From positions 1-24,356 of the forward strand of contig DAHWKH010000028.1 in assembly GCA_027343725.1 (NCBI GenBank): DNA of 24,356 nucleotides, read 5' to 3'. The notes beneath the pieces were generated by a model that saw only the letters and a program-made list of their open reading frames with translations, searched no databases and was not told where the DNA came from. Positions 1 through 7,414 of this stretch are shown here, in pieces. This stretch comes from Acidiferrobacteraceae bacterium. Its GTDB lineage: Bacteria; Pseudomonadota; Gammaproteobacteria; Acidiferrobacterales; Acidiferrobacteraceae. Within the stretch, counting starts at the first letter, position 1, and each line of letters starts with the position of its first letter. The translations under genes and the position numbers were made by a program.

Positions 1-72
1 GGCATCGCCGGCATCGATGTCGACGCCGGCTTCGCGATAGGTGAGGGGTGGCGAGGGTTTTTGTTCCGTCAC
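1..72 (-). CDS. purM: Phosphoribosylformylglycinamidine cyclo-ligase, N-terminal fragment
   Basis: Only the first 24 codons lie in the window; the gene continues beyond base 1. The reading is MTEQKPSPPLTYREAGVDID followed by AGDA. The LTYR-(D/E)-AGVDIDAG block is the hallmark N-terminus of PurM (AIR synthetase), which closes the imidazole ring in the fifth step of purine synthesis in the cytoplasm. I place the start at a GTG at base 72; no ATG is available in frame, and a weak GGAG lies about 10 bases upstream. It is divergent from the phosphatidyltransferase/permease/hda operon, and a purM neighbour is common for that permease-hda block in gammaproteobacteria (from general knowledge). The identification rests on a short stretch but a very characteristic one. 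Confidence 0.8.
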   Translation of the reverse strand, partial: MTEQKPSPPLTYREAGVDIDAGDA

Positions 73-131
73 GGCCGTTTGGCTCCGAAGTGCGTCCTGA
101 ATGGTAGGACCGGGCGGTCCATAAGTAAATC

Positions 132-161
132 TTGACTTGTCACGGCCGCCGACGGTAAACG
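132..161 (+). promoter_or_regulatory. Candidate sigma70 promoter for the phosphatidyltransferase operon
   Basis: In the 142-base divergent gap between purM and the phosphatidyltransferase, TTGACT (132-137) is followed after 18 bases by TAAACG (156-161). The -35 is good and the -10 weak (3/6). The expected leader is about 45 bases and contains the strong ribosome binding site at 204-209. No clear purM promoter was found on the other strand. Confidence 0.35.
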
Positions 162-214
162 GACGGGGCTCGAACTCTTTGAAGTGTTGCCAGGAGCCGA
201 TCCGGAGGACGTTT

Positions 215-781
215 GTGAACAATGTGCGCCATCTCCCGAACCTGATCACCGTCATGCGCATGGCCTTCGTGCCCTTGCTCATCCTGGTGCTGAAGGACCA
301 TCGCTACCTGGACGCCTTGTGGGTCTTTCTGGTGGCGGGGTTTTCGGACGGCTTGGACGGCTTTATCGCCAAACGCTTCGGTTTCGTGAGCCCGCTCGGC
401 GCGATCCTGGACCCCGCGGCCGACAAGATCCTGTTGGTGAGCGCCTACGTCATGCTCGCCCTGCTCGCGCTTTTGCCCTTTTGGTTGGTGCTCGTGGTGG
501 CGTTCCGGGATCTTTTGATCGTCGGCGGCTACCTCGTCTACACATCCCTGTACGGGCCGGTGCAGATGCGCCCGAGCATCGCCAGCAAGTTCAACACCTT
601 CGTGCAGATCCTGCTCGTGGTCGTCATTCTGACGGAGCGCGCCTTCGTGTTTCACATCGCGCACCTCCAGAGGGTCCTGGTGTTCGCGGTACTCGTCACG
701 ACGCTGGCAAGCGGCGGGCACTACCTGTGGACCTGGGGCGTGGTGAAGGACATCGAGGCGAGCGGTGGCAAGCGCCGTTGA
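215..781 (+). CDS. CDP-alcohol phosphatidyltransferase family protein (PgsA-like)
   Basis: A 188-residue integral membrane enzyme of the class that transfers a phosphatidyl group from CDP-diacylglycerol to an alcohol such as glycerol 3-phosphate. The family signature is visible: D45-G-L-D48-G49, then A52-K-R, then G62-x3-D66-x3-D70. These aspartates bind the metal and the CDP moiety. The usual AR is here AKR, a mild variation. Four to six hydrophobic helices follow. I chose the GTG at 215 because GGAGGA (204-209) sits five bases upstream; a TTG at 137 would add a non-hydrophobic, poorly supported extension. The 3' end overlaps the next gene by 17 bases, so the two are probably translationally coupled. 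The exact alcohol acceptor cannot be told from sequence; a second PgsA or a cardiolipin-synthase-like role is possible. Confidence 0.82.
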   Translation: MNNVRHLPNLITVMRMAFVPLLILVLKDHRYLDALWVFLVAGFSDGLDGFIAKRFGFVSPLGAILDPAADKILLVSAYVMLALLALLPFWLVLVVAFRDLLIVGGYLVYTSLYGPVQMRPSIASKFNTFVQILLVVVILTERAFVFHIAHLQRVLVFAVLVTTLASGGHYLWTWGVVKDIEASGGKRR

Positions 782-1805
782 CCGGCCGTTTCTCGTCGGC
801 GCCGCGTTCGTGCTGGCGCTGGCGGTCGTCGTCTACGCCCTGGCGCCGCTCATCACGCTGTTCCTGCTGGCGTTATTCCTCGCGTATATCGCAAACCCGC
901 TCGTGACGCGCCTCGAGGGCGCCGGTATCCCGCGCAGCGCCACGATCCTATTGCTCCTCTTTGTGGTGTTGCTGGCGATCACCGCCCTGGTGGTGGCGCT
1001 CATCCCCATGATCCGCGCGCAAGTCGTCACGTTCAGCGCCCACGTTCCGGTCTACGTCGCGTGGCTGGAGCGGGAGCTGACGCGCATGACGCACGGCCGC
1101 TACACGATCGATGTGCACGACATGGCGCGGCACCTCTTGCAGCAATGGCGCAGCCTCGGCCCCGATGCCGCGCGCGTGTTGTCGATCGCGACCTATTCCG
1201 GCCTGCGCCTCCTCGCCTGGCTCGCGCAAGGCCTCCTGGTCCTTGTGGTCACGTTTTATCTTCTGCGCGACTGGGACGACATCCTGCGCGTTCTCCACGA
1301 GACCATTCCGGCGCGCCGCCGCGAGGCGGTCACGGCGTTCGCGCGCGAGGTCGACGCGACCTTGGGCCGCCTGCTGCGCGGTCAGTTGTCCTTGATGCTG
1401 GCGCTCGCGTTTCTGTACGCCACGGGCCTGACGGCCGCGGGTCTCGATTTGGCCATACCGATCGGGGTGGTCACGGGCTTTGCGAGCATCATCCCGTACC
1501 TTGGATTCTTCGCCGGGCTTGTCACGGCGAGTCTCGCGGCGCTGATGCAATACCACGATCTCGACCACCTCCTGCCGGTTTTCGCGGTGTTCGGTTTTAC
1601 CGAGGTCATGGAGAGCATGGTCCTCGGCCCGCGGCTCGTGGGCCGCTCCATCGGTCTTCACCCGGTGGTGGTCATCTTCGCCGTGCTGGCCGGCGGGCGC
1701 TTGTTGGGTTTCGCCGGCATCCTGCTCGCCTTGCCGGTATCCACGGTGGCGATGACCGGACTGCGCCGCCTGCGCGCCCGGGACCCGATGAGCGCGGGGT
1801 CTTAA
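765..1805 (+). CDS. AI-2E family transporter (PerM/YdjX-type permease)
   Basis: A 346-residue polytopic inner-membrane protein with paired hydrophobic segments at roughly residues 9-65, a soluble helical stretch at about 95-130, and another membrane cluster from about 145 to 330. The late segment GVVTGFASIIPYLGFFAGLV and the following GPRLVGRSIGLHP region are typical of the AI-2E exporter/PerM family (formerly UPF0118). Members include the E. coli autoinducer-2 exporter TqsA and sodium/proton antiporters, so the substrate is not predictable. The start is GTG 765, with GAGG at 755-758 six bases upstream, inside the preceding gene. It is followed after three bases by hda, an arrangement recurrent in gammaproteobacteria (general knowledge). 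Confidence 0.85.
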   Translation: MASAVDRPFLVGAAFVLALAVVVYALAPLITLFLLALFLAYIANPLVTRLEGAGIPRSATILLLLFVVLLAITALVVALIPMIRAQVVTFSAHVPVYVAWLERELTRMTHGRYTIDVHDMARHLLQQWRSLGPDAARVLSIATYSGLRLLAWLAQGLLVLVVTFYLLRDWDDILRVLHETIPARRREAVTAFAREVDATLGRLLRGQLSLMLALAFLYATGLTAAGLDLAIPIGVVTGFASIIPYLGFFAGLVTASLAALMQYHDLDHLLPVFAVFGFTEVMESMVLGPRLVGRSIGLHPVVVIFAVLAGGRLLGFAGILLALPVSTVAMTGLRRLRARDPMSAGS

Positions 1806-1808
1806 GCG

Positions 1809-2498
1809 ATGCGGCAACTGCCTTTACAGTTCGCGGTCGCAGACAAGCCCTCGTTCGCGAACTTCTGGGTGGGCGCGAATGCCGTCGCCCACGCGGCCGC
1901 CCGGGCGCTGGCCGCAGGCGGGCGGGGGCCTTTGTACGTGTTCGGGCCGAGCGGCTGCGGAAAGACCCACCTCTTGGTAGCGGCCGCGCGCGATGCCGGC
2001 ACGAACGGGCCCTGCCGCTATCTCTCGCTCGCGGACACGGGCGAGGCCGCGTGGCAGGCGCTCGCGGACGTTCCGCGCGATGCCCTTGTGTGTCTGGATG
2101 ACGTCCAGGCGGCGGCCTCGTGCCCGGAGCGGGAAGGGCGCCTGTTCGCCTTATTCGAGGCGCTGAGTCCCGCGCGGCGCATCCTGCTGGCCGCGCGCGC
2201 CAACCCCGCGGGCCTTGCGTGGTCACGCGAGGACGTGCGCACGCGGCTTTTGAGCGGCCCGGTCCTGGCTCTCCAAGGGCTGGAGGACGCCGACAAGGCG
2301 CGCGCCGTGCAATACCGGGCGAGGGAGCGGGGCCTGGCTTTGAGCGATGCGAGCGCGGCCTACCTCCTGGCGCATGGACCGCGCGATTTGCGCGCGCTGT
2401 TCGTATTGCTCGAGCGGCTCGATCACGCGACCCTGGCCGACGGCCGGTCCCTGACGATCCCTTATCTACGCGAGGTCTTGTCGCGCCCCGCGGACTAG
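1809..2498 (+). CDS. hda: DnaA regulatory inactivator Hda
   Basis: A 229-residue AAA+ protein related to DnaA domain III. Hda binds the DNA-loaded sliding clamp and stimulates hydrolysis of DnaA-bound ATP (RIDA), preventing re-initiation of replication. The N-terminus carries Q3-L-P-L-Q-F8, matching the clamp-binding hexapeptide position. Walker A is GPSGCGKT (46-53, K52) and Walker B is LVCLDD (D97, D98). The arginine-containing helix after residue 130 and the C-terminal lid helices fit the family. Length agrees with E. coli Hda (about 233). It is last in the operon with the phosphatidyltransferase and permease. Its TAG stop shares the tetranucleotide CTAG with the stop of the convergent WrbA-like gene. 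Confidence 0.9.
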   Translation: MRQLPLQFAVADKPSFANFWVGANAVAHAAARALAAGGRGPLYVFGPSGCGKTHLLVAAARDAGTNGPCRYLSLADTGEAAWQALADVPRDALVCLDDVQAAASCPEREGRLFALFEALSPARRILLAARANPAGLAWSREDVRTRLLSGPVLALQGLEDADKARAVQYRARERGLALSDASAAYLLAHGPRDLRALFVLLERLDHATLADGRSLTIPYLREVLSRPAD

Positions 2499-3094
2499 GG
2501 GCTTGCGGCCAGCGCCCGACTGATGCGCGCCACCCGCGCCCCGAGCGCGAGACACAAGGCGCGTTCGTCCGCGCTCACCGGGCGATCGTCCTGGGGCCCG
2601 GCGTGGTGGCTTGCGCCGTAGGGCGTGCCGCCGGCCGCGGTGGTGGTCAGTTCCGGCTCGGTGTAGGGGATGCCGACCAGGAGCATGCCGTGGTGCCACA
2701 GGGGCAGCGCCAACGACAGGAGCGTCGCCTCCTGGCCGCCGTGCAACGTACCGGTGGATGTGAACACCGCCCCCGGCCGCCCGGCGAGCGTGCCCGTGAG
2801 CCACAGGGGTGTGGTCGTATCGAGAAAGTGCTTGATCGGGGTCGCCATGTGGCCAAAGCGCGTCGGGCTCCCGAGGATCAGCCCGTGGCAGGCGCGCAGG
2901 TCGTCGAGCGTGGCATAAGGCGGGCCCGAGTCCGGGACCGGGGGGGCCACGGCCTCGGTCGTCGGGGAGACCTCGGGCACGGTGCGCAGGACGCTCATGC
3001 ACCCCTCGACCCCCTCGACCCCGCGGGCGATGAGTTCGGCCATGCGGCGCACGCTCCCGCGGCGGCTGTAGTACAGCACCAGGACCTGGATCAC
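2495..3094 (-). CDS. WrbA-like NAD(P)H:quinone oxidoreductase (flavodoxin fold)
   Basis: A 199-residue cytosolic FMN protein of the WrbA type, which reduces quinones by two electrons and so limits redox cycling. The flavodoxin-like N-terminus VLVLYYSRRGSVRRMAELIA is the phosphate-binding loop. The GLILGSPTRFGHMATPIKHFLD block (about 73-93) and the STGTLHGGQEAT loop (about 113-124) are WrbA hallmarks, as is the terminal P-Y-G-A region near 160. The start is GTG at 3094, overlapping the aspA-like stop in the sequence GTGA, so translation is coupled to the upstream lyase. The first 60 residues include a Pro-rich acidic stretch. I call it WrbA-like rather than wrbA because close paralogues exist. 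Confidence 0.85.
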   Translation of the reverse strand: MIQVLVLYYSRRGSVRRMAELIARGVEGVEGCMSVLRTVPEVSPTTEAVAPPVPDSGPPYATLDDLRACHGLILGSPTRFGHMATPIKHFLDTTTPLWLTGTLAGRPGAVFTSTGTLHGGQEATLLSLALPLWHHGMLLVGIPYTEPELTTTAAGGTPYGASHHAGPQDDRPVSADERALCLALGARVARISRALAASP

Positions 3095-4476
3095 GCGGAG
3101 GCCCCCAGGGCCGCGCGCTCGACGAGTTCGGCGAACGCCGCCTCATCCATCAGGCCCTGCTCGCGCACCAATTCCTGGATGGGCCGCCCGGTGCGCTCGG
3201 ATTCCTGCGCAAGCCGGGCCGCGGCCGCGTAGCCGATGGCGCGATTCAAAAGGGTCGCAAGCCCGACGCTCGCGTACGCGTACGCGCGGCAGCGCTCCGG
3301 GTCGCAGGTCATGCCCGCGATGGTGTGGGTGGTCACCGCGTTCAGCGCGTTCGTGAGCCAGTCGAACATGTCGAACAGCGCCGATCCCAAGGCCGGCATC
3401 ATGACGTTGAGCTCGAGTTGCCCCGCTTGGGTCATGGTCGCCACCGCCGCGTCCTGGCCCAGGACCTGGTAACAGACCTGGTTGAGCATCTCGAGCAGGA
3501 CCGGATTGACCTTGCCAGGCATGATGCTGGATCCCGGTTGCGCCGCCGGCAGGCGGATCTCCGCAAAGCCGGTGCGCGGGCCGGAGGCGAGCAAGCGCAG
3601 GTCGTTCGCGACGCGGATCAGTTCGAGCGCGAGCCCCCGCACCGCGCTCGAGGCGCGCTCGAGATCGGCCATCGACTGCATTTGCGCGCTCAAGTCGGAA
3701 GCCGGCCGCAGCGCGTCCCCCGTGAGGGCCGACAATTCCTCGCAGACCTGTTTGGCGTAGTGGGGGGCGGTGTGCAGTCCCGTGCCGACGGCGCTTCCGC
3801 CGAGACCCAAGTCGCCGAGATCGATAGCGGTGTCCTGAATGCGCCGCGCGCAGCGCTCGAGCGTCCAGGCGTAGGCCATCAGTTCGCGCCCGAGGGTCGT
3901 CGGGACCGCGTCCTGGAGGTGGGTGCGCCCGCTCTTGACGGTCGTGGCCCAGCGCGCGCCGTGGACCCGCAAGGCGTCTACGAGCGCATGCACCGCCTGC
4001 AGGAGGCGGGGTAGTTTGCTCAAGATCGCGAGCCGGATGGCGGTCGGGATGGTGTCGTTGGTGCTTTGTCCCATGTTGACGTGATCGTTCGGATGGACCG
4101 GCGCGTAGGTCCCGCGCGCCCCGCCGAGCGCGACGTTGGCGAGGTTCGCGATCACCTCGTTGGTGTTCATGTTGTGGCTCGTCCCGGCGCCCGCCTGGAA
4201 GCGGTCGACGACGAACGCGTCGTGGTGATCGCCGGCGACGATCGCTTGGGCCGCGCGCTCGATCTCGCGCGCCAGGTCTTCCGGCAGCAGCCCGGCCCGG
4301 GCGTTGACGCGCGCGGCCGCGATCTTGATGCGGGCGTGGGCGATGATGAAGTCGCGGTCGGGCATCCGCCCCGAAATCCGGAAGTTGTCCACCGCGCGGG
4401 CCGTTTGCACCCCATACCACGCGTCCGCGGGGACCGGGTACTCGCCGAGGCTGTCTTTTTCGATGCGCGTCTTCAT
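3091..4476 (-). CDS. aspA: Aspartate ammonia-lyase (aspartase/fumarase superfamily)
   Basis: A 461-residue homotetrameric lyase, predicted to interconvert aspartate with fumarate and ammonia. The superfamily signature GSSIMPGKVNP is present near residue 316; the GRTHLQDAVP block and the STND motif are present as well. Several positions look like aspartase rather than fumarase C: QAGAGTSxNMNTNEV, PNDHVNxxQSTND, and AGQLELNVMMP. However SIMPGKVNP, with G where E. coli AspA has A, is fumarase-like, so class II fumarase is the main alternative. The start at 4476 has GAGGAGA just upstream. It is first in a two-gene operon with the WrbA-like gene. A candidate -10 TATGAT lies 33 bases upstream of the start. 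Confidence 0.7.
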   Translation of the reverse strand: MKTRIEKDSLGEYPVPADAWYGVQTARAVDNFRISGRMPDRDFIIAHARIKIAAARVNARAGLLPEDLAREIERAAQAIVAGDHHDAFVVDRFQAGAGTSHNMNTNEVIANLANVALGGARGTYAPVHPNDHVNMGQSTNDTIPTAIRLAILSKLPRLLQAVHALVDALRVHGARWATTVKSGRTHLQDAVPTTLGRELMAYAWTLERCARRIQDTAIDLGDLGLGGSAVGTGLHTAPHYAKQVCEELSALTGDALRPASDLSAQMQSMADLERASSAVRGLALELIRVANDLRLLASGPRTGFAEIRLPAAQPGSSIMPGKVNPVLLEMLNQVCYQVLGQDAAVATMTQAGQLELNVMMPALGSALFDMFDWLTNALNAVTTHTIAGMTCDPERCRAYAYASVGLATLLNRAIGYAAAARLAQESERTGRPIQELVREQGLMDEAAFAELVERAALGASA

Positions 4477-4508
4477 CCGTTCTCCTCAGAATGCGTCGAT
4501 CGGCCTCT

Positions 4509-4514
4509 ATCATA
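4509..4514 (-). promoter_or_regulatory. Candidate -10 element for aspA-wrbA
   Basis: Reading the minus strand, TATGAT (5/6 to consensus) lies 33-38 bases before the aspA start, leaving a leader of about 25 bases with the GAGGAGA ribosome binding site. No good -35 sits 16-18 bases upstream, so an activator may be needed. Confidence 0.4.
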
Positions 4515-4544
4515 CCTAACGGAGCGACGAAGGGGCGCCGAGTC

Positions 4545-4573
4545 TTGTCCGGGTGGGCGCGAGTGGGTATGGT
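4545..4573 (+). promoter_or_regulatory. Candidate sigma70 promoter for the phosphatase-tpm operon
   Basis: TTGTCC (4545-4550) and TATGGT (4568-4573) are separated by exactly 17 bases. Each matches consensus at 4 of 6 positions. Transcription would start near 4580, just before AAGGAG (4586-4591), the ribosome binding site of the phosphatase gene. Confidence 0.45.
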
Positions 4574-4597
4574 GCCTGCTCAGCGAAGGAGCCGATC

Positions 4598-5383
4598 ATG
4601 AACGGTCCGTCGAATGCCGACAGCCGCCGCTTTTTGCAGTTCGCGTTGACGCTTGCCGACACCGCGCGCGCGATTCTCGAAGACACGCCCGCGCGCGGCG
4701 GCGAGGTCACGCTCAAACCGGACGGGTCCTATGTGAGCCAGGCCGACACGCGCATCGAGGCCGCCTGGCGCGAGGCGCTCGGCCGGGCCTTCCCGGACCA
4801 CGGGGTCATCGGTGAGGAGTACGCGGCCGAATCGCCGTCGAGCCCGTGGCAGTGGGTCCTGGACCCGATCGACGGGACCGACAATTTTGTGCACGGCCTT
4901 GAGACCTTCGGCACCCTGGTGGCCCTGCGCCACGAGGGCCGGCCGGTGCTTGGGGTCATAGACCACCCGCGTCTGGACATGCGCGTGCAGGCCGCCCGCG
5001 GGCAGGGCGCTTACGCCAACGGCGAGGCGTTGCGGATCACCGGGCCCGGGCCCGGAGGAGGCGTGCCGATGCTCGCGGCCACGGCCCCGGAGAACTTCGC
5101 GAACGGCGGGCACATGGCGGTGTTTTGCGCCTTGGCGAGGCATTTCCCGAATCTGCGCGTCTATCGCGACTGCTTCGCGCACACAGCGGTCGCCCGCGGC
5201 GCCGCCGTCGCCATGGTCGATTGGCATGTGCGTGTGTGGGACGTGGCGGCCGCGGAGGCCGTGGTGACGGAGGCCGGCGGCCGGTACGTGCGCCTCCCCG
5301 GCCCGGCCGATCGCTACCAGGTCGTGTTCGGGTGGCCGCAGGCGGTGGCGGATGCGCTCGCGGTAATCGAGTCGGCAATGTAG
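4598..5383 (+). CDS. Inositol monophosphatase family phosphatase
   Basis: A 261-residue Mg-dependent phosphatase of the FIG superfamily. The three metal-binding signatures are visible: E73-E74 in GVIGEEY, D89-P-I-D92-G-T-D95 in the WVLDPIDGTDNF motif, and W214-D215 in VWDVAAAEAV. Family members hydrolyse inositol phosphate, histidinol phosphate, PAP or fructose 1,6-bisphosphate. The DCFAHTAVARG stretch before WD resembles HisN-type histidinol phosphatases, but I cannot assign the substrate. Start ATG 4598 is fixed by AAGGAG at 4586-4591. It is followed 16 bases later by tpm, so they are probably cotranscribed. Confidence 0.85.
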   Translation: MNGPSNADSRRFLQFALTLADTARAILEDTPARGGEVTLKPDGSYVSQADTRIEAAWREALGRAFPDHGVIGEEYAAESPSSPWQWVLDPIDGTDNFVHGLETFGTLVALRHEGRPVLGVIDHPRLDMRVQAARGQGAYANGEALRITGPGPGGGVPMLAATAPENFANGGHMAVFCALARHFPNLRVYRDCFAHTAVARGAAVAMVDWHVRVWDVAAAEAVVTEAGGRYVRLPGPADRYQVVFGWPQAVADALAVIESAM

Positions 5384-5399
5384 AACCCCGGGGGGGACC

Positions 5400-6053
5400 A
5401 TGGATCCACAATTCTGGCACGAGCGCTGGCACGAGAATCGGATCGGCTTTCATCAAAGCGACGTCAATCGCTTTTTACAGCGCCACGCCGACCAGCTCGG
5501 TCCGCCCGGGCGCGTGTTCGTCCCGTTGTGCGGGAAGAGCCATGACATGCGCTGGCTGCGGGCCCAGGGGCACGAGGTGTTGGGCTGCGAGCTGAGTCCG
5601 TTGGCGGTGGAGGCCTTTTACCAGGAATGGCGGAAAGTCGCGGAGCGCTCGGGGCGCGAGGAGTTCCTGGCCTACGAGGCCGACGGCGTGTCGATCCTTC
5701 TGGGTGACTATTTTCATTTAACGGGCGCGCTTTTGGGTCCGATCACGGCCGTATACGACCGCGCCGCGCTGATTGCCATGCCGCCCGCCAAGCGCCCCGA
5801 CTATGCGCAGCAAATGGCCGCGCTGGTGCGGCCCGGCACACCCGTGCTGCTGATCGCGCCGTTTTCTCTGAAGGACCCGGCGAGCGGGCCGCCGTTTGCG
5901 GTGTCCGGCGAGGAGATCGCGGCACTCTTCGGGCCGGCCTTCCACGTCGAGCGGCTCGCCTGCGAGCGTGAGACCGCGGACACCCATCCCGAGCTTGCCG
6001 AGCGCGGGCTCGCCTGGCGGGAGGAGTCGGTTTACCGCCTCACGCGACGCTAG
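5400..6053 (+). CDS. tpm: Thiopurine S-methyltransferase (Tpm family)
   Basis: A 217-residue SAM-dependent methyltransferase. The N-terminus MDPQFWHERWHENRIGFHQ is almost diagnostic of bacterial TPMT. The SAM-binding core is VFVPLCGKSHDMRWLRAQGHEVLG (39-62), followed by CELSPLAVEAFY. Bacterial Tpm enzymes methylate thiopurines and inorganic or organic selenium and tellurium species, giving volatile products, and can confer oxyanion tolerance (family knowledge). The start ATG 5400 is preceded by a run of G that serves as ribosome binding site. It probably shares a transcript with the upstream phosphatase. No neighbouring tellurite or selenite gene is present to fix the substrate. Confidence 0.9.
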   Translation: MDPQFWHERWHENRIGFHQSDVNRFLQRHADQLGPPGRVFVPLCGKSHDMRWLRAQGHEVLGCELSPLAVEAFYQEWRKVAERSGREEFLAYEADGVSILLGDYFHLTGALLGPITAVYDRAALIAMPPAKRPDYAQQMAALVRPGTPVLLIAPFSLKDPASGPPFAVSGEEIAALFGPAFHVERLACERETADTHPELAERGLAWREESVYRLTRR

Positions 6054-6154
6054 CCTCCCGGCCGATCCGCTCCCCCTTGCCTCTGTGACGGGCGCGGGCC
6101 TTGATCACCGGAGCAAACGGCGCGCCGTGGCCGGCGAGCGGGCTAGGCGCGGTT

Positions 6155-6180
6155 CCGCCGCTATGTCAAGATAGCGGCGG
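6155..6180 (+). promoter_or_regulatory. Perfect 10-bp hairpin abutting the Kdo hydroxylase ribosome binding site
   Basis: CCGCCGCTAT (6155-6164), loop GTCAAG (6165-6170), and the perfect complement ATAGCGGCGG (6171-6180). The 3' arm runs directly into GGGAGGG (6179-6185), the Shine-Dalgarno of the ATG at 6189. If transcribed, the folded RNA would partly occlude the ribosome binding site. It is not followed by a U tract, so it is not an ordinary terminator. Confidence 0.55.
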
Positions 6181-6188
6181 GAGGGTCT

Positions 6189-7073
6189 ATGAATCCGCTC
6201 GTGAACATCGATATCGAGGCTTGGGATGCGGCCCCACCGGAGGACTTGACGCAACGCGCCATCGCGGCTTTGGAAAACGGCCGTCTGTTGTTTTTTCCGC
6301 GCTTGACCTTTTCCTTGAAGCACGAGGAACTCCCGTTTCTCGATCCGCGCTGCTCCGACGGGCGGGCGAAGAACGTCAGTTACGACCCGGTGACCGGGGA
6401 CCTCAAGGGCACGCGGCTTGCGGGCGCGGATCGCGAGCGGCTGCGCGCGCTCATCGCGCGCTACTGCCTGAGCGCGCAGGCCCTCGCCGGCTCGGTCCTG
6501 CCGGCCTACCGGCCCCACATCCGGCCGGGGCGCACCAGTTACCGGCCGCTGGAGATCCAGGGGCGCATGTCCTCCTACCGCAAGGACGACACCCGTCTGC
6601 ACGTCGATGCCTTTCCCTCGCGCCCGAACGGCGGGGAGCGCATCCTGCGGGTCTTCACCAACGTCAATCCCCTCGGGCAGGCGCGCCTCTGGCGGGTCGG
6701 CGAGCCCTTCCCGGTGTGCGCCGAGCGGTTTTTGCCGTCCTTGCCGCGGCCGGTCCCGGGCGCAAGCGGGCTCTTGCGCGCGCTCGGCCTCACACGCGGC
6801 ACGCGCACGCCCTACGACCATTACATGCTGGCGCTCCACGACAGCATGAAGCGCGACATCCGGTATCAGGAGCGGTGCGCGCAGTGCGAGGTGCCGTTTC
6901 CCTCCGGCACGACCTGGATCGTGTTTACAGACCAGGTGCCCCACGCCGCGATGTCCGGGCAGTACGTCTTCGAACAGACGTTCCGCGTCCCGGTGGCGGG
7001 CCTCAAGGACCCGGCGACCTCGCCGCTGCGCGTCCTGGAGCGACTGCTCGGCCGGACGCTTGCGCACGCCTAG
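6189..7073 (+). CDS. kdoO: 3-deoxy-D-manno-oct-2-ulosonic acid (Kdo) 3-hydroxylase, KdoO-like
   Basis: A 294-residue Fe(II)/2-oxoglutarate dioxygenase-like protein. KdoO hydroxylates the outer Kdo of lipid A-Kdo2 to give D-glycero-D-talo-oct-2-ulosonic acid (Ko), acting at the cytoplasmic side of the inner membrane. Family features seen are the ENGRLLFFPRLTF entry (29-41), H138-x-D140 in the LHVDAFPSRP motif, and H252 in the TDQVPHAAMSGQ segment, forming a plausible facial triad. The length agrees with known KdoO proteins. The start follows GGGAGGG. The gene stands 135 bases after tpm, separated by a hairpin. It ends flush against the convergent downstream gene (TAG then CTA, no spacer). Ko is linked to acid-stable inner cores (family knowledge), consistent with an acid-exposed host. 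Confidence 0.85.
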   Translation: MNPLVNIDIEAWDAAPPEDLTQRAIAALENGRLLFFPRLTFSLKHEELPFLDPRCSDGRAKNVSYDPVTGDLKGTRLAGADRERLRALIARYCLSAQALAGSVLPAYRPHIRPGRTSYRPLEIQGRMSSYRKDDTRLHVDAFPSRPNGGERILRVFTNVNPLGQARLWRVGEPFPVCAERFLPSLPRPVPGASGLLRALGLTRGTRTPYDHYMLALHDSMKRDIRYQERCAQCEVPFPSGTTWIVFTDQVPHAAMSGQYVFEQTFRVPVAGLKDPATSPLRVLERLLGRTLAHA

Positions 7074-7391
7074 CTAGAAGGGTTCGATGTGGGCCTCGTA
7101 GGGGAACACGAGCAGCCGATACAAGGTGTCGCCGAACTGGATATGGGTGGCGTTCGGGCGCCCGATGCCGAGGGCATTGCCACCGTGGGTCGACAGCGCC
7201 GCGATTCCGAACCGCCGCTCCCGGATGAGGCCGTCCAGGACCGCGCGCAAGTCCTCGCGCGCGATCGATCCGGTATTGTCCACGATCCGGCAGGGATGTC
7301 CGGTGTGCGTGTGTCCCTCGATGATCACGGCGTGGCTTTGCACCGCGTCCGGACGCGGGCAGGGAATGTTCAGATCGATGTACTTTTCCAT
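7074..7391 (-). CDS. Hypothetical 105-residue protein downstream of the Nfu-type gene
   Basis: I do not recognise this protein. It begins MEKYIDLNIPCPRPDAVQSH, has three histidines in an EGHTHTGHPCR stretch (about 29-39), and continues as a small alpha/beta protein with LRAVLDGLIRERRFGIAALSTHGG and IGRPNATHIQFGDTLYRLLVFPYEAH. There is no signal peptide or membrane segment. Two cysteines (residues 11 and 38) and several histidines could bind a metal, but that is speculation. The start ATG 7391 lies 23 bases after the Nfu stop with a weak ribosome binding site (GAGAG), so it is probably cotranscribed with and dependent on the Nfu gene. Upstream in-frame codons would give a low-complexity Arg/Gly extension and were not used. 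Confidence 0.65.
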   Translation of the reverse strand: MEKYIDLNIPCPRPDAVQSHAVIIEGHTHTGHPCRIVDNTGSIAREDLRAVLDGLIRERRFGIAALSTHGGNALGIGRPNATHIQFGDTLYRLLVFPYEAHIEPF

Positions 7392-7414
7392 GGGCTGGCT
7401 CTCACCGCCAAGGC

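Noticed and set aside
6054..6154. Possible promoter for kdoO upstream of the hairpin
   Set aside because: A TTGATC is present, but no -10 with correct spacing was found, so I do not list a promoter.
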